Positions 24,861 to 38,890 of a stretch of 64,000 nt of DNA are shown piece after piece (the first letter of the stretch is position 1; each line of letters begins with the position of its first letter). The notes under the pieces were generated by a model, which saw nothing but the letters and a program-made list of their open reading frames with translations, had not been told where the DNA came from and did no database searches. The stretch is from Morinoia aosen (Eukaryota; Arthropoda; Malacostraca; Amphipoda; Talitridae). The position numbers and the translations under genes are program-made. The stretch lies in assembly GCA_030386875.1 (NCBI GenBank), contig CM059564.1, positions 70,637,436 to 70,701,435 on the forward strand, given 5' to 3'.

Positions 24861-27340
24861 TCCCTCAAACAATGAAATAATAGTGGTCAAAATAGTGTCA
24901 TTTTGAGAGTCAACAGTTTTTACCTGCTGTAGTGCATAGTGAAAAAGTACTTACGAAATACTGTCGCCCGTCACTCTACATGGCCATATTTTCGATCTAA
25001 TTCGAAAATATGGCGCTTGTGATGTGACCTTTTGTGTGCTAGTACGTGTTGTAGACAGGCGCACAGTAATGAGTTTGAAATTGTACAACCTGCAACGTCC
25101 ATTTGTGTTCAAAAAGCTGTATTTTTTCTGGAAGCTTTCAACTTGTCACATTTCTTAACACATCGCTTCCTCATGTTGTTATACATATTTATAGTCAAGC
25201 TCGTGCTTGAATATGTGCAAACATTTTATTAATCAAAACTCTATAAATAATTTAATTTGAGGGATGCACAATACTTCTATTCACCATTCTTCAGTAACCC
25301 TGTTCACTATCGCAGAATCACAAAACTCATGTGTCACTGTAAATAGAGACGATATTCCAAAGGTATTCTAGCCACTGTTCAACGCCTTATCTTTGTGAGG
25401 GGTACTTGCAAGCTTTAAAGCATCGTATAAACTAACCATGAGAATACTTTTTATTTTTCCTCGGCATCTTATTCAACCATTTACACAGCTATTGTAATAC
25501 TCCTATTGTTTCCTGGACAAATATAATATTTTCATTATAATAATTATTCAATTACCTATGGTGAGACAAAGTGGATTTCTCAGCTGTATTGGAAATAAAT
25601 TGTTTTCTTTCCCTTTTTGCCAACTCTATTTATGTAAGCAATATTAAAAACTTGTCGTGTGGCTTAGTCAATATTTCTGAGGTAGCTGCTTGGTACTTTT
25701 TTAGATGTATGCAAGTATAATAGTTCTGCATTTCTACCATGTCGATCCACCTTTTAGTTTTAAATCCAGAATTATATACTGTACTTCCGCCCAGTATACT
25801 TTCAACGCTCGTTCCTGATATCGGACAGGCCGAAGCTCATATTAATTGACACTCCCAAAAGCTTCCTACATCAATTTGTCACTGTCTTCATAGTTTTTAT
25901 TAGCACGTATACTTATAGGTCTATGTAGTAAAACCTAGAATGACATAACCATGGAAATATATTTTCAAGCTTTTCTTTCAATTCTGAACATAAACATTGA
26001 CCTGGGTTGTTATGACACCCATATTCGAGAATATTTAGCAACTACAGAACTTGATGCTGAGTTATTTTTAAACCTAATGCTGTTTTTTAATGAACTCCAT
26101 TGAATATAATTTTCTGCGTTTCTCTTTGAATGCGGATTCGTGAAGAGTCAGTAATTAATTTTTTTCAAATTTTCTGGGCTTGATATTTCAGGTTTACTCT
26201 CACTGTATTTAAAAACGTTAACAATGAAATTCTGCTCTTATTGTGAATTCATTCATAAAATGATTTTAAATAAAACACATTGTCAATATTTTACTTCTCT
26301 TGGTGCATGTGTCTTTAATTTAGTGTTATTTTCATATAATTTTTGCATTAGAACTTTTTGGAGTTCTGGCAAATAATTTTGCTTAAAAACACCCATTCCA
26401 AGTACGAAGTAAAAAATATTACTCGGTAACTTTTTCAGTAACATTCTCAGTACATGCATTGATAGGTAAACAATATCAAGCGTCCTCAAACCTATTAGTG
26501 AATAATCAGCCAGAATTTTATTCGTAGCGTAAGAAACTGGTCTGCAGAAGAGTATTGCAACCATAACTCGTCGAGAGATCATAATATTTAAATTATGCTG
26601 AATGGAACATGAAGAATCCCGAATATATTTGCATGCTACTAATAATCTAAGCATGTAATGGAAATGAAAGAAAGAAACTATAAATCAGTAAAATAATTGA
26701 GAAAAATATGCTACATTTTTTTAGTTGTCATAATCTGGAAAACAAGGACGCTTTTGCGGTGAAAATTCATGATTATTGTCCTGCGGCAAAATTTTAACTA
26801 TATCCCGTTAACGTAGTGGTGCAGCTGGCGGCGCAAATTTTCATCACGAATTGGTCGAATTGGTCGTATATCTGTAAAAATATTATCTACAGTAACGGTA
26901 TCGATTGCTGATGAATTGGATGTTGGAGCCTGCAGATATCGCTGCCGCATCGGTATGACGAATGCCCAACAAAACATCCGTATCGGGAGTTATCTTTATC
27001 AATTCACTACCGATTAGCTTCAACGAACAGTAATGAACCAGATACTATACGGGTTGTTTTTCTTGACCAAAGTTGCCAACCCTAGCATTCAAATAAATTT
27101 GAGCACTGAGCATCTGACCATCTTCCAGGGCAGGCAGATGCTCAACGTTCAGGAAACATTCTTTTATCTTGAGGGAAGCGCCAAGAAAACATAACAATTG
27201 TGTACGGCTTGGAGGAGGTGAGTCGAGTGTTCTGAGTATAAATTTGCTTGATCACCAAACTATACAATATAATAAGAGGTCTAAAAAGCGGTCATTGAAG
27301 AGATGGCTCCCAGCCGAAGTGCTTCACCTATTTGAGACTA
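24861..27340. other. Unassigned AT-rich stretch
   Basis: No recognisable gene was found. The minus frame at 26283-26654 (123 codons) has no family motif I know and lies in low-GC sequence. The palindrome at 24983-25014 is listed separately. Confidence 0.4.
24983..25014. repeat. Perfect 13-bp palindrome with 6-nt loop
   Basis: GCCATATTTTCGA is followed after six bases by its exact reverse complement TCGAAAATATGGC. It would form a small hairpin or cruciform. No associated gene is seen. Confidence 0.85.
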
Positions 27341-27739
27341 GCGATGGATCGCCTGGTCAGTTTTAAAAAACTGCGATTTCGGTTGTTATATTTTTGAAAA
27401 CTGCAGTTACAGTTGTCAATAGACTTAAGCTATAGTTCAATTAGATATTTTTTGAATATTATTTCAAATGCGGTTCAGCCCCGCTGTGCTCATAATTCAT
27501 ATAATTAGATATCTTTTTCGCAGAGTAAAATGTTGCACAGTTATAAATTTGTGTATAAAAATAAATTATTGCACTATCTTAGCAATGAACCCAATATTAA
27601 AGTTCAATCATGGACAGAGTGAGTTTCCAGGGTGGGAGACGAACGTCCACCACCCTACCCTGTTCACCCCATCTACCACTTCCCTTATGGATCCTCCGCC
27701 CATGAGAAAGTTGTTCAGTCCAATACTCATTAGCTTCGA

Positions 27740-28190
27740 TATTATATTTAATAATTGGTGAAACGAACTTCAGGAAAAAAATTTTGACTGCATTTTCGCC
27801 CGTCAATTAAGCGGCTACGTCTCTCGTCGTAGAAAGTTCCTGCGTTCCTCTTGATATGCTGCGTGAAGGGCAAGGCATGACATGTTCTTGCAGTCCGTGT
27901 AGGTGTCCTGAGATTTTCATGATTATCTCTCCCCCATTGTAACGGATCATCAGCTGGAGGAATTCGTTTTTCAGTTAGGTACTTGTCAAGCATTTGTCAT
28001 TTTGTTGGGTCGAGGAAAACTTTCCTCTACTCTGGTCGAGCTCAAAAAGGCGTTTGGTGTCTAGTAGAGACATCTTTAAAGTGCTTCGTTGATCAGAGTC
28101 ATCCAGTCTTGCCCTTTCTGACAATTTTTCGCTAGTTTTCTAACTTTAATGGGTCGAATCATTGACGTTTTCGATGTTTTTTGAAAGCTA
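27740..28190 (-). pseudogene. hAT-type transposase relic (C-terminal dimerisation region)
   Basis: On the minus strand, LDKYLTEKRIPPADDPLQW (27990 downwards) is followed by DNHENL, a degraded Leu/Ala-rich helix, ERRSRL and, after a frameshift, ENAVKIFFLKFV. This is the hAT C-terminal dimerisation motif order ('Y......p...dpl.WW..n...fP.La..A...L.ipaTs..sER.FS.ag.i...rRs.L....v..L.fl'). The usual 'SERvFS' block is not preserved. Upstream text (28000-28190) is compatible with the preceding transposase region but weak. The protein would dimerise to cut and join hAT ends. This fragment is inactive. Confidence 0.75.
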
Positions 28191-28440
28191 ACGTAAGTGA
28201 GCATTCAGCACTGCAGAGCGGAGCACAGAACATTGTATTCCTGCAGTCTTCTGTGGTGGACCCTGCAGCGTATTGCGCTCATCTCCCGCATTCTATATTT
28301 TGTGCAGGTGGTTCATGACGTTGTGGGCTTAAGCACTTGTATTCTAGAATTTTTAACTCAACAATTACTATGTTGTGCAAAAGTAAGATCTTGCAGAAAT
28401 CTGAATTTTACGATACGGCAACCGCTCGATCTTTGAATGA

Positions 28441-28520
28441 GATTGCGGTTGTGAGATAAACTCCACAACCGAAATGCGGTTGCGGTTGTATGATTTCATG
28501 CGGTTGTAACGCGGTTGGGA
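28441..28520. repeat. Cluster of GCGGTTGT motifs
   Basis: Five occurrences of GCGGTTG fall within 80 bp (28445, 28476, 28482, 28500 and 28511), all in the same orientation. Weaker relatives (TTTCGGTTGTTA, ACAGTTGT) lie at about 27378-27415 on the other side of the hAT relic. Repeated short motifs near the ends are typical transposase-binding sites of hAT elements. The link is an inference, because no TIR was found. Confidence 0.6.
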
Positions 28521-28544
28521 CTGTTATATATATCATTATTTCAG

Positions 28545-31500
28545 ACATAGTCAATTAGTGATGCCCAAGTCAAATGACTGATTGCAAACAAGTAGCATCA
28601 ATTCCTCATCATGTGAAGGACCAACAGAGAGTGCTGTTGAACAGGTCGAAACTCGGTATAATGCAATGCAGTTGACTTGAATGGTTCTTAAAATTTCCAG
28701 CCAATTTTTTTTGGCATGGAGTCAACTTATCAAAATGACACATCAGGGTAAACCAGTATTTAAGAATAAAATTCACAGAACTGTGAACTTGATTTCAAGT
28801 TGCGTTAATATGAGCAATTTTGTTTATCACGCACATGTTTTCCATTAATTGTGGTTATTAAAATTAAGATAATTTCGAAACGTTATCAACAATGAATACT
28901 GTATAGAGTTGCTTGCTCAGATCGGAAATACTTTATAATTATGGAAAAATGTTCTCCGGTGACATTTATGAGTTGTTGAACCTTGACTGATCAATAAACG
29001 AACGAAAAAAAATGTTTGGATGTATGAGTGGAAAAATATGAAATATGCATCGTAAATGATGTAATATTTCGGAAAAATACTTTCTTGAATTATTAGCAAT
29101 TTGCTGTTAAATGGTTATCAAAACATAAAATAAGACATTTATAATCCTAAATTTTCCAATATTCCCAAGCATGATATCCAATGAGATAAATGACATTCGA
29201 AAAATGCTTTTTGCTCGGTTTGCACTAAAGTGGATGCGCAGACGAACGTGGCCCCAGAAGCACCCTCAAAAACGAAAGGGTATGAAAATGCGTCGGTACA
29301 GTAGCTTTGCCGAAAAAGGTGGAGTCATAAATTTTACCTTGATTAGTATGTATGTCATAAGGCTGTTATGGAAAACTGAAGTGGTGATAGATTGTGTAAA
29401 GGAAATAATCCCACCAAAACACATCTTAAACGTAGCTCCTCTATCGTTCGAATACTGTCCGAATACATTGTGTGGCATTTTTGACTTTTGACACTGAAGT
29501 GTATAGATGAATGAATCTTTTGTTTGAATGAAGTAGTGTAAAATGATAAAAACTGGCAAGCCATTTTCTCATTACATGATGTGTAGCTAAATTTTTTAGG
29601 AAATCTATTTACCAGAAGGTGCTAAACTTCGAATAAAATCAATTATATACTTAGTTACAGTTTTTATAATGCGCAATATTTTACAGCGCGTGAAAGTCGA
29701 GCGGCATGTGAATTGAAAACACAGTCACTCACAGTCTTCCAACCATACCAAAGCCGTTTTGTACCTCCAGGATATTTTCTGCTGTACAAATTTCAAAGCG
29801 TCAGAGGATACAGTTTGAGACCGTGAAGCGATATTATTTGTTTCAGAGCATGACAAATATCTGAGGTATAACTATTTCATTGAGCATCAAAAATAGCTCC
29901 CGGATTGTAAAAACATGCCCAGCAAGAATGAGATGGGAACCCCGGTAGACCTACGCATACAGTACCTCTTGTAGTTTGCCGCTCCCCTGCTGTAGTAACT
30001 GTTGAACTTGCCGTATTTCATTCGAGCACGTCTCGGGAAGTAACGTCAAATTTCAAGCTTGACTGAGCATTACGGTATGCCCTGCTGAGGATATTTTTCT
30101 GCATTTTCGGGGCTAATGCTCTCTCTCAATGTCGCCAGCAAATTTTATGTAATAATCAAATTCTGAATAGGAGAAAATCGGTGAAGCATTCACGGCAGTA
30201 ATTAAGCTCTGTGAAGAAAAGTTCGTTAAAAGAACTCTTTATTCTACTTGCCTGAATTTTTACCAGCATTGAAGATTTGATTTCATCGATGAGCATTGAA
30301 GAGTATTTCAAATAATTCATTCATAAGTACCATTTGCATTCCAAAGTACCATTTGTGTTTCTGAGTACCATTTCAAGAATACTTTAAACAAACAGACACG
30401 CGAAAATTAATCTAAAAGCATTCGAATTTTTTCAATTTGAGATTTTGAAATCTGCTCTGAAACGCTGCGAAACTACTGCCGTAGATTCTTCCACGATATT
30501 AACAAGCCCGGCAAAATATTCTAAAATTAAATAAGGCTATAGTCATCCGTTTAATCAATGATCTCCGATACATCTTCGGAATTTTGTTAAGGTTAGCTAA
30601 ATTTTCAATTCAAAACGAGTTATTTTAGATCCGCGTCTCGATAGAACTGTTTACAACTTGTGATATATTGCTTACATCATTCCGAAGAGATTCAATTTGT
30701 TCTGGTAATTTAATCCATTCTAAGTTGAAGACAAGTCGAATTTATTGAGAATGAGATAGAACTCTATAATTAAATTTACATATGATGCAATCACATTGCT
30801 CATAAACAAAAGGAGCATGGTATTGTTTTGATGTGAATGAAGCGGCCATGCAAAGTTTGAGGACGGCTTTCCCAGCAAGGCGACCATTCTCGGATTAACA
30901 GTCAACTCGGTAGAATTGAGTTAGGAGGCCGTTGAAAACACAGGCAGGATTCGTTGGAGGTAATCAAAGGAGCCAAGATTGTCTCTGTGGTCCAGGCGCT
31001 GGGCGGGGGAAACTCTGATTATCAGCCTATGACTTTCAATGGGCGACTCTGATAGAACTGTCACCCCGGAGAATAAGACGTAACCAGAGTCGAATGGTGC
31101 CTAGTAAAAGGAGCTCTACCTCGCATCATTACAGGCACAAAATGCTGCTCCCTCGTAGTCAAGGAAGGGAGCACGACCACTAAGCGGATCCTGTTGCTTC
31201 CAAAGAGAAGGACAGTGACACAGATTGGATTATCGCCGCTCAATGGAGACCACGCAACGTCGAGAAATGGTGTGAAGACTGTTTCTGTGTTGCATGTGCG
31301 CCAGAACATTGCAGGATTTCTGTGGTATGAAGCAACATCAAATTGCATTGTGCTCCATTCTTGACGCTTGTATTTACTTGTAGAGACCTTTGGTTTTCTA
31401 CTGATTTTATCACACAGTGTCGTGTGAGCTATCTTAACGTTTATGTAATTCATCCGGATAAATCTACTCATATGACAGTTTATCCGCTTTTTCTCGCTGT

Positions 31501-34500
31501 TCTTGTACATCAACTCAAAATGGCGCTTCCGCTGGAAATTTGTTTTAGTAATTATTTTATTTTGTCCTAAGGCTCTAGTGCAGTTCACCGCAGGCTCAGT
31601 CCTAAAACTGTTCAAAGCTCGATAAAATGTTCAGTTCGTAATCTCTATGGATTTTTATTTTAAAGAAATTTGTATCCTATGCCGTACAAACCCTAGCTTT
31701 TTGCCAATTTTTTTCCCGTAGATTTACAGAGAAGATAATCGAATGGTAGCTTTGTTACAAGGACATGATCAAAATTTAAGAAAAGAACTGTGATAGCGTA
31801 AAAAATTTCTCTACGTAAATTATTAAATGTTCGAGCATGAGATTGATAAATATTACAGCTTTACTTTCAAGAGACATTTTCACTAGAGATATCTTACATG
31901 TGTTTTAAGTAGAAATAATTCAACACTGATATTCTAAAAAAATGTGACAAAGTTGTCACAACATGTACACATTTTCGTTTGGGAAACTTTACATTTATAA
32001 TGATTTTTGCTCAGAAATACGCTAAGATGAACGTAAAAATACATAATGCACACTAAGTTTGTTTGTGCAGACTTCCTATAACTATTTACACACGTAAGTT
32101 AATGGTTCATTTGAGTGATTACGCATATGATGGACAAAGCATTAACAGCAAAGCATATGTTAACGAACAAGTCTTCATCGAAAGACTTCTGTTCGGGTTA
32201 CCCTACGCGACTAGCTTGGAAAGAAGTTCAGTGTCAAGATACCAGGTTCTTTATGCATTGGGGATCAAGGTAAAAGAAACAGAAGACTTCTATTATTATA
32301 TAATTATAACGAAAGAAAGAAATAATTGTCGACAATATAAAGAGAATAAATAAATAGTAACTAATCTGAGGTACAGCGATAACTTTAGAAGTAGAAGGAA
32401 CAGAGCATAGAGGATATTATTGGGATTTCACGAGTAAAAGTTTGCTATAGATTGCGGTTGAGACCTAGCAAGAAACTAACATGGTGTGGTACTAGGCAGG
32501 CCAGACCTAATAATCCAACCTGAAACAACGGAAAAGCATATTTACAACTTTATGAAAGTAACCAGTGACAAAGTTTGTATAATTGAAGATCTCAAAAGAA
32601 ATTCATTCCAAAAAATAAGTCATAACTAAACATTCGAAAATCTTAGCAAATTACTATATATACTTACTGAAGGGTACGGCAGACGAAGCACAACTGTATT
32701 ACGTTTCAAGCCGCTCGAAGAAAATTACAATTTACGGATAAAAGGGTGGCACCGCTATGTGATTTACAGATGTCCTTAACCTAGAGCAAATTTCCTTGAT
32801 TTCAGCTCCCCTATCGCTCCGAGTCCTAAAAAAATGCGGACTTAAAGATGAAAAATAGAGAGCTGTGAGTACTCAGCAGTATTTAGAATTTACTCTCAGC
32901 AATATCAGTATTTCATTTAAGGCTGAGCATATATGAAATTTTTACTAGGCATAGTCGGCGAAACAGTGATCGTAAATTCGTGTGGGCAGATACTTGTTTC
33001 AACCTCGTAGTAGCTGTAAATAAGTCCATAAACCAAGAGTTTTTACTCGGCAAAACTGACATAAAATTCGTTATTTTCCACTGATTTTATTTCCACTTAA
33101 GAGAGATATAAAGTTAAATTCTTTATTTGTAACTACTAAATGAAATATACACCATCACTCAGTCACGTTCTTTCACAGGATGCACAGGGTGGCATGAGAA
33201 AACATATTTGCAACGATTGGCCTTCAAACTGTTTCTAACTAATGTAAACGAGTTTCTTTTACTTAACGTTACCTTTTGGGAAGCGTCTGATGTCCAATCA
33301 ATGCATATGTCCGAATAAAATCGTTTTCCTTCATGACCTGGATGAGCAGAGGCTCCTTGGTTGCCTGCCGACGAGGAATTTTCCAGATCAATCTGCAATC
33401 GATGAAGGATCGTCCTCACACTGGCGCCTGATCAATCGGCGCCTGATCCGGCACTACATTTCACTTCACGATCTGTGCAATGGGAACAAAAGCTGTTTAG
33501 AAGTTCAAGCGTTCAGCTGTCTGTGGAGTACTTTGCGGGAGTGAGTAATGTAGTTTTCCTTTCACTCTGGAAGAAAAATTGTCTATTGTCTCCAATATAA
33601 CTCTGTGTCATGCATGTGCTTGACATTCCCTTTTTTAACTCGTTAAGGGCTCAAAACTTCTTATTTTGAAATTTTGCATGCCCCAATCTGATCACTAGAG
33701 CGAGAATTATAGATCGTCGAAGTAAGAAAGGGCAAAACGGAGCTCTTAGAAGCAACGTACAAGAATTAGTTCATCACAGGTGATCCGCAACTTTTGAAAT
33801 GCAAAAAGCTGGGGACCAGGAAAGCGAAGAGGCTTTCAAACAATACACTATCATCAGCTTATTCAGTTTTCTCTTGACGAGAATGTAAGTGTAATTTATA
33901 TCACAACTGCGTGGATCACTTTCTCGATGCAAGTTCAAATTTATTTCAGCCACTAAATTGCGCATAATGATTTTACGTACAAGTTGACCTTGTTTTGCAT
34001 ATTCCCTAGCACATATTTGAAAATGAGGCCAAAGTACCTCAATTTCCTGAAACAAGTGTTGGACGACCATCTTCTTCAATATTTTGATTTATCATTTTGT
34101 TGTAATGTCGAGAAAATCTTAATTTCTAAGAGCTTTGCTCTTGAGTTAGTCCAGCCACGCAGTCCATAAGCTTAATAATAATGTCGTTAATAATCAAATA
34201 GAACGCCAATAACGAAGATAGGTATTTTAATTAATAGTCGTAGCGTTTCTAAGGAAACATGAGGGATTTCTCTTAATCGTCAAGCCTGCAGGTCATTCAG
34301 CCGGAATAACTCAACAAAAATTTAATATTTTGGAGTCCATCATTGCCAATTATTAACTAAAATATTGTTTGGAAATTATTGCGTGCTAGTGGCGAACAAA
34401 GCGTGATCCTCAATTCTCCTGCGTACTCTACACTGAGATGACCCTAATTATTATCAGCTCCTTTAAAATTTTTCCGCGAAAATTATATTTATAAAATCGA

Positions 34501-36127
34501 AGTAACAATCAGTTTTTAGTCGTTTCTTTTTCAAAGGTGTAACAATTTTTCACTTATAATTTCTGGTTGATAAAAACTGCTTTCATCCTTCAAAACGTTC
34601 AGGAAAATTGTTGGTGACATATGCCCAATTTTATCAAAGCAGAAAGAGAAGCCCCAAATAAGTCTGGCTAAGTTCACGCTTCTCGTCGTGTTATTTAGTC
34701 GACCGAATACATGCAAAAATTCGATGGCTTCTGACTACACAGGTTCGTTCCGAACTTATACTACTAAACTAGAGTTGTTATTTCCTTCGAAACGAAAGCC
34801 AAAAAATATAATTTCAGAGTTCTTCGTTTGATTCCATAACTATCTTAATCAAAATTGATCTACATGAGCAACAAACTTAATAATTCGAATTCTCAATTGA
34901 GAGGTACTCATGAATAACGTTTCAAAACAAACAATGGGTATCATTCAGATTTTAATCTGGAAAATTCCTTTTTAATGCAGAAACATTCACTTTCAGGTTG
35001 TGTTTATTTTCGAATTGTTAAAATACTATTTTTGCATTGATACGAAAACCATTTTACCAGAGTGAATGAGACTTTTGTGATAGTAACAAATCTAAGGATA
35101 AGATTGCGAGACTGCCACACAGTGAATTGAAAATTATTGGGTTGAGCGACTGCCGTAGTGTTCGAAAGGAATGTCACTGCAAATATGTTTGCATAGACTA
35201 CCGTAATGTTTAACTGTATAAAATTATTCAAAGCAAAGCATCGTCATTACAGAAAACGCATTCTTGAAACAGTTTTGTCCCCACGCTGGAAAATTTTACC
35301 ACATCGGTCGCTGCTATCTCTGGCTAGCAACGTTTCAAACTTGCGCTATTGGAATGAACATAAATTAAATACGTCTTTCTGATGAAAATGAAATAAAAGA
35401 GACAGCAGTTGTAGTATAGGCGAAATACTGCATGATTTCAATAATGTATCCGTCTTAAAAAAACATTAAATGAAACTAAACCCTCATAAGACAGAATTAA
35501 CAATCCGGCAACCACGCAACCTAATCCTGTATTAATTAGATCAACTCAACCCCTATTAGAATATTCTGCCCTATACTTTTTCGCTGGTATGGAGCACTGT
35601 CGACTTAAACGCGAATTACTACCCAAAGAAACTACATTATTCGTAATTTTTTATAGGGTGATATAAAATTCCAATGAATCAGTTCGTCATTTGCGAGCAT
35701 TGAATATAATGAATTTAAAATGACATCGGTTCAAAGTAATGCATATAAAGCAGCCATCTCGAAGATTTTTCCCTGCTCCAGTAAAGTAGAAGTTCCCTCC
35801 TTGGCAATATTACTCACCATTGAATAAGCAGGCAGCCTGAGTATTCCCTGATGACACAGAAATCTAATTATCCATCCGTCTTGATATTTTTGATCCAATC
35901 CAATCAGCAATTACCAACGAAATTTGCATCAATTTCTGACATGGAATGCCGGTGTCTAAAGATTAATACCTATTAAATTTTAGACCGTCTCATGTGTAGT
36001 ATAATCGACAGCGATCGGGAACGAAGTTTTCTGCAGTCATAGCCCGCAGCAAAAATCTGTAGAACCCGATGCCCGTTATTTTTTTGTGGTAATCGGCAGG
36101 GAATGTTCGGTCACATGCTTTTTTCTT
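28545..36127. other. Long stretch without recognisable genes
   Basis: Short ORFs only. The longest is on the minus strand at 31061-31615; from its first ATG (31510) it has about 149 codons. It overlaps a GC-richer patch (about 30960-31320) and shows no motif I recognise. Frames at 29171-29491, 32063-32353 and 33774-34079 are likewise unrecognised. A possible, very weak LINE relic near 35410-35640 is discussed under rejected items. Confidence 0.4.
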
Positions 36128-36220
36128 GCGAGTTAAATTTTTATGCATGGTGCTCTTATGTTCTTCTCATACAGCTTGCGTTATCATTTTCAATATGATT
36201 TGACTGATCTTCATCTACTG
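36128..36220. repeat. Dispersed repeat, copy 1
   Basis: This segment, starting GCGAGTTAAATTTTTATGCA and running through TTCTTCTCATACAGCTT to GATCTTCATCTACTGT, matches 38794-38890 with scattered substitutions and small indels. Its identity is unknown. No coding content is visible. Confidence 0.75.
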
Positions 36221-38793
36221 TACTGTTCTCTTACTGCAGAAAAATATCGCCCAACAAGGTGTAAATACCTGTATATCAGTGCTACGTATTCTTGTAATAC
36301 ACCAAAATGAATAAATTTACTTATATCCACCTAATTGTTTCGACCGCAGTATTTTTTAGAATAAGAGCACATTTTTCCGTTTAAATATGCACCTATACAT
36401 GAAAAACACAAGAAATTTTTTTCTTGCTTCATATGAAGGTGGATTTCTGACGTGATGTTACTCGCTTTTGTAGTGGGACGACTGCAGCTGTTTCAAGTTG
36501 GCAGCCCCACACTCCAAGTATTCGTTAGGAGAGCGCAGCACAGAGTTTGCACAGACAAAAAACCGATCTAAAACATACAACTTGTCAATAGGAAACGGAT
36601 TTTCGATAAGGAATTTGTCTTAACAGCTGACTCTTTAAAAGTACGAATTCAGCCTTTAAGTATTTTTTACCTCGGCATTTCAGGATTCGTTCATATTTTG
36701 CCATAGGTCTATACACGCATGTAACAAGGCAGTGGAATTAACTCTCAATTATTGTTTGTTATGATGTTTGAAATTTCTATATGAATGATACCTCTGTGAT
36801 GAGAATGTTTTACAGTAATTTAACTTGTGAACTGCAGAGCAAGGGAATGCTTGATGTTCTTAGCACCCAAATTTGAATTTTAAGACTCTGATGACTGATT
36901 TTTTTTAATTCGAAAGATTTATCTTGATCTTTTTAGTCCCGTTAGGTGTTTTTCCCGCCAAATGAGAGTTTTTCGAAAATATGCCTTTGGGAAAATACAG
37001 TAGTCTCATTTAATCTTGACTCACATGAATTGATTCGGCGCTGAACTTATTGAAAAATTACTGAGCAACAAATAATTCAGGTTAAGGGTATGCAAATTCA
37101 TTCAATTGCTAAAAACTCTTGTACTCAAACATAAAACGAGAGTTAGATGATGTTATGAGTTCTACGATACTGAACTGAAAAATATAATCAGTAGCTACTG
37201 TATAATGTATGTTAAAGCACCTTGAGTAAATATTTCCAAGATTTTTGATAACGCTTCAAAATAGAGGTTGAAACATCACCCCATTTGTTGATAAAATCTG
37301 AATTGAATTATATTAACTCTGAAAGCGCTATACTTGAATTTTGTTTCTAGATTTCATGCCAAAGTGTTCCTGCATTTTCTGGTGTTTGTGGTCTATGTTG
37401 AGATATGCTAAACACTTTGACCGCTGCGTGAGTCGCCAGTGTATTTGGAGGACATTTTCAAAATGCTGCGTACCTACCAGTAGTAACAAAATCAATTTTC
37501 ATAAATACTTCATTGAACTAAATGACGCTACTATCCAGTTAACGGTTGCTATTTTCAAAATTTCTTTCCACAATTGACTTTAAATTTGAGTTGAATATTG
37601 AACTTCAGTTTAACCCACCGCGGCCAATGTTGTAAAGCTATCATTTGTCAATCTATCGCTGCAAGACACCTGTTATTAAACCATCGATTGTTGTTAGCAT
37701 TTCGTACAGATTTAAAAATTCCGTTAGTGAAGAACTTATATTGGTGAAATGCAGTGCAGACTATCCACTTGAACACTGAAATATGGGATATTTTTCCACT
37801 TTTGTTAGTAATAAATCGATTGTTGAAGGTAACTTGACTTCAGCTACAACTATGATACCTAAATATATGCAGCAATACGCTAAAAAAGCATATTAGTGAA
37901 ATGTTGAAGAACTTCGAACCATTGTAAGCGTCTTTCACTCGTATGAAGGAGCCTATCAAAAAATTTATTCACATTTCTGTTCAAAAATCACAGCATGGAA
38001 CAGGAAAATGAAATATGCTTCCAAACACAAATCCATAACTTACTGTCAATGTTGAGTGACTTCTAATGATTTTGAATATAAAGCTCAATAATAATCATTA
38101 TTTACAAAAAGTTTCTTTGTTAAAAGGAATTAATGGGGCTGGAAATTTTAATAAAGAAAATTCTACTGATTAAATATGGTTTCAGCTTATTTTCGCTTTA
38201 CCTTTAACATGTCATCTTTGGTTCATGTTACCTGAGATGTTCTAACCTAATGGGCAGCCTACGTTCTCATCAATAGAATCCCAGTTATTTTGCAACCAAC
38301 TGATTCAAACAGTTTCAATATGCACTCAAATTAAGCACAATCGAAATGTATTAAACATATAATGAAAATATGTTTCGAGTTTCAACTTCAGAATGACTTT
38401 TAAGGAAGATAACAGTGATTTTGCACTGAATGTACTACAAAATACCGTGGACGCAAGTTGAACATCTCATGGCAAAAACTATTTAATTGTTTGTTTCGCG
38501 AAATGTTTTGTTTTAAATAAATAAATTCCAAGGGGGATATGGGTAGATTTTCTGTACGCATACTTTTAGTAGATATTAAAGTTTGGAAATATTACAAATA
38601 ATAAACTGATACTTTTTCATTTTCAATATCATGATACCTTAGGGGCTTTCCTGGTCAGCTAGAAGAGCTTAAATTTAACCACACCATGTTGCTTAAGTCT
38701 CCTCGGTCATTTTGTTGTCTGTGTTGCGGTAAACTGGATATCATTTTATGTACATGTCAGTCTTTGTTTTCTCATCCTCATCTTGTTTCCCGT
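36221..38793. other. Unassigned AT-rich stretch
   Basis: A 78-codon frame at 37341-37577 lacks recognisable motifs. Nothing else was identified. Confidence 0.4.
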
Positions 38794-38890
38794 GCGAGTT
38801 AAATTATTGTGCATGTTGCTCGTATGTCCTTCTCATTCAGCTTATTTTGTCATTTTTCAGTATAATTTGGCAGATATTCATTTGCTGTGA
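38794..38890. repeat. Dispersed repeat, copy 2
   Basis: This is the partner of 36128-36220 in the same orientation: GCGAGTTAAATTATTGTGCA, then TCCTTCTCATTCAGCTT, then GATATTCATTTGCTGT. Similarity does not clearly extend beyond these limits. Confidence 0.75.

Noticed and set aside
26283..26654. 123-codon minus-strand open frame
   Set aside because: Low-complexity AT-rich composition and no recognisable motif or context.
31061..31615. 184-codon minus-strand open frame
   Set aside because: It opens at TTG; the first ATG leaves about 149 codons. No motif, and the opposite strand is also partly open. Not supported as a gene.
35410..35640. Possible LINE RT tail (text like MKLNPHKTELT and LLEYSALYFFAG)
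   Set aside because: Two short matches separated by frame breaks and without the catalytic FADD or GVPQGS blocks. Too weak to list as an element.
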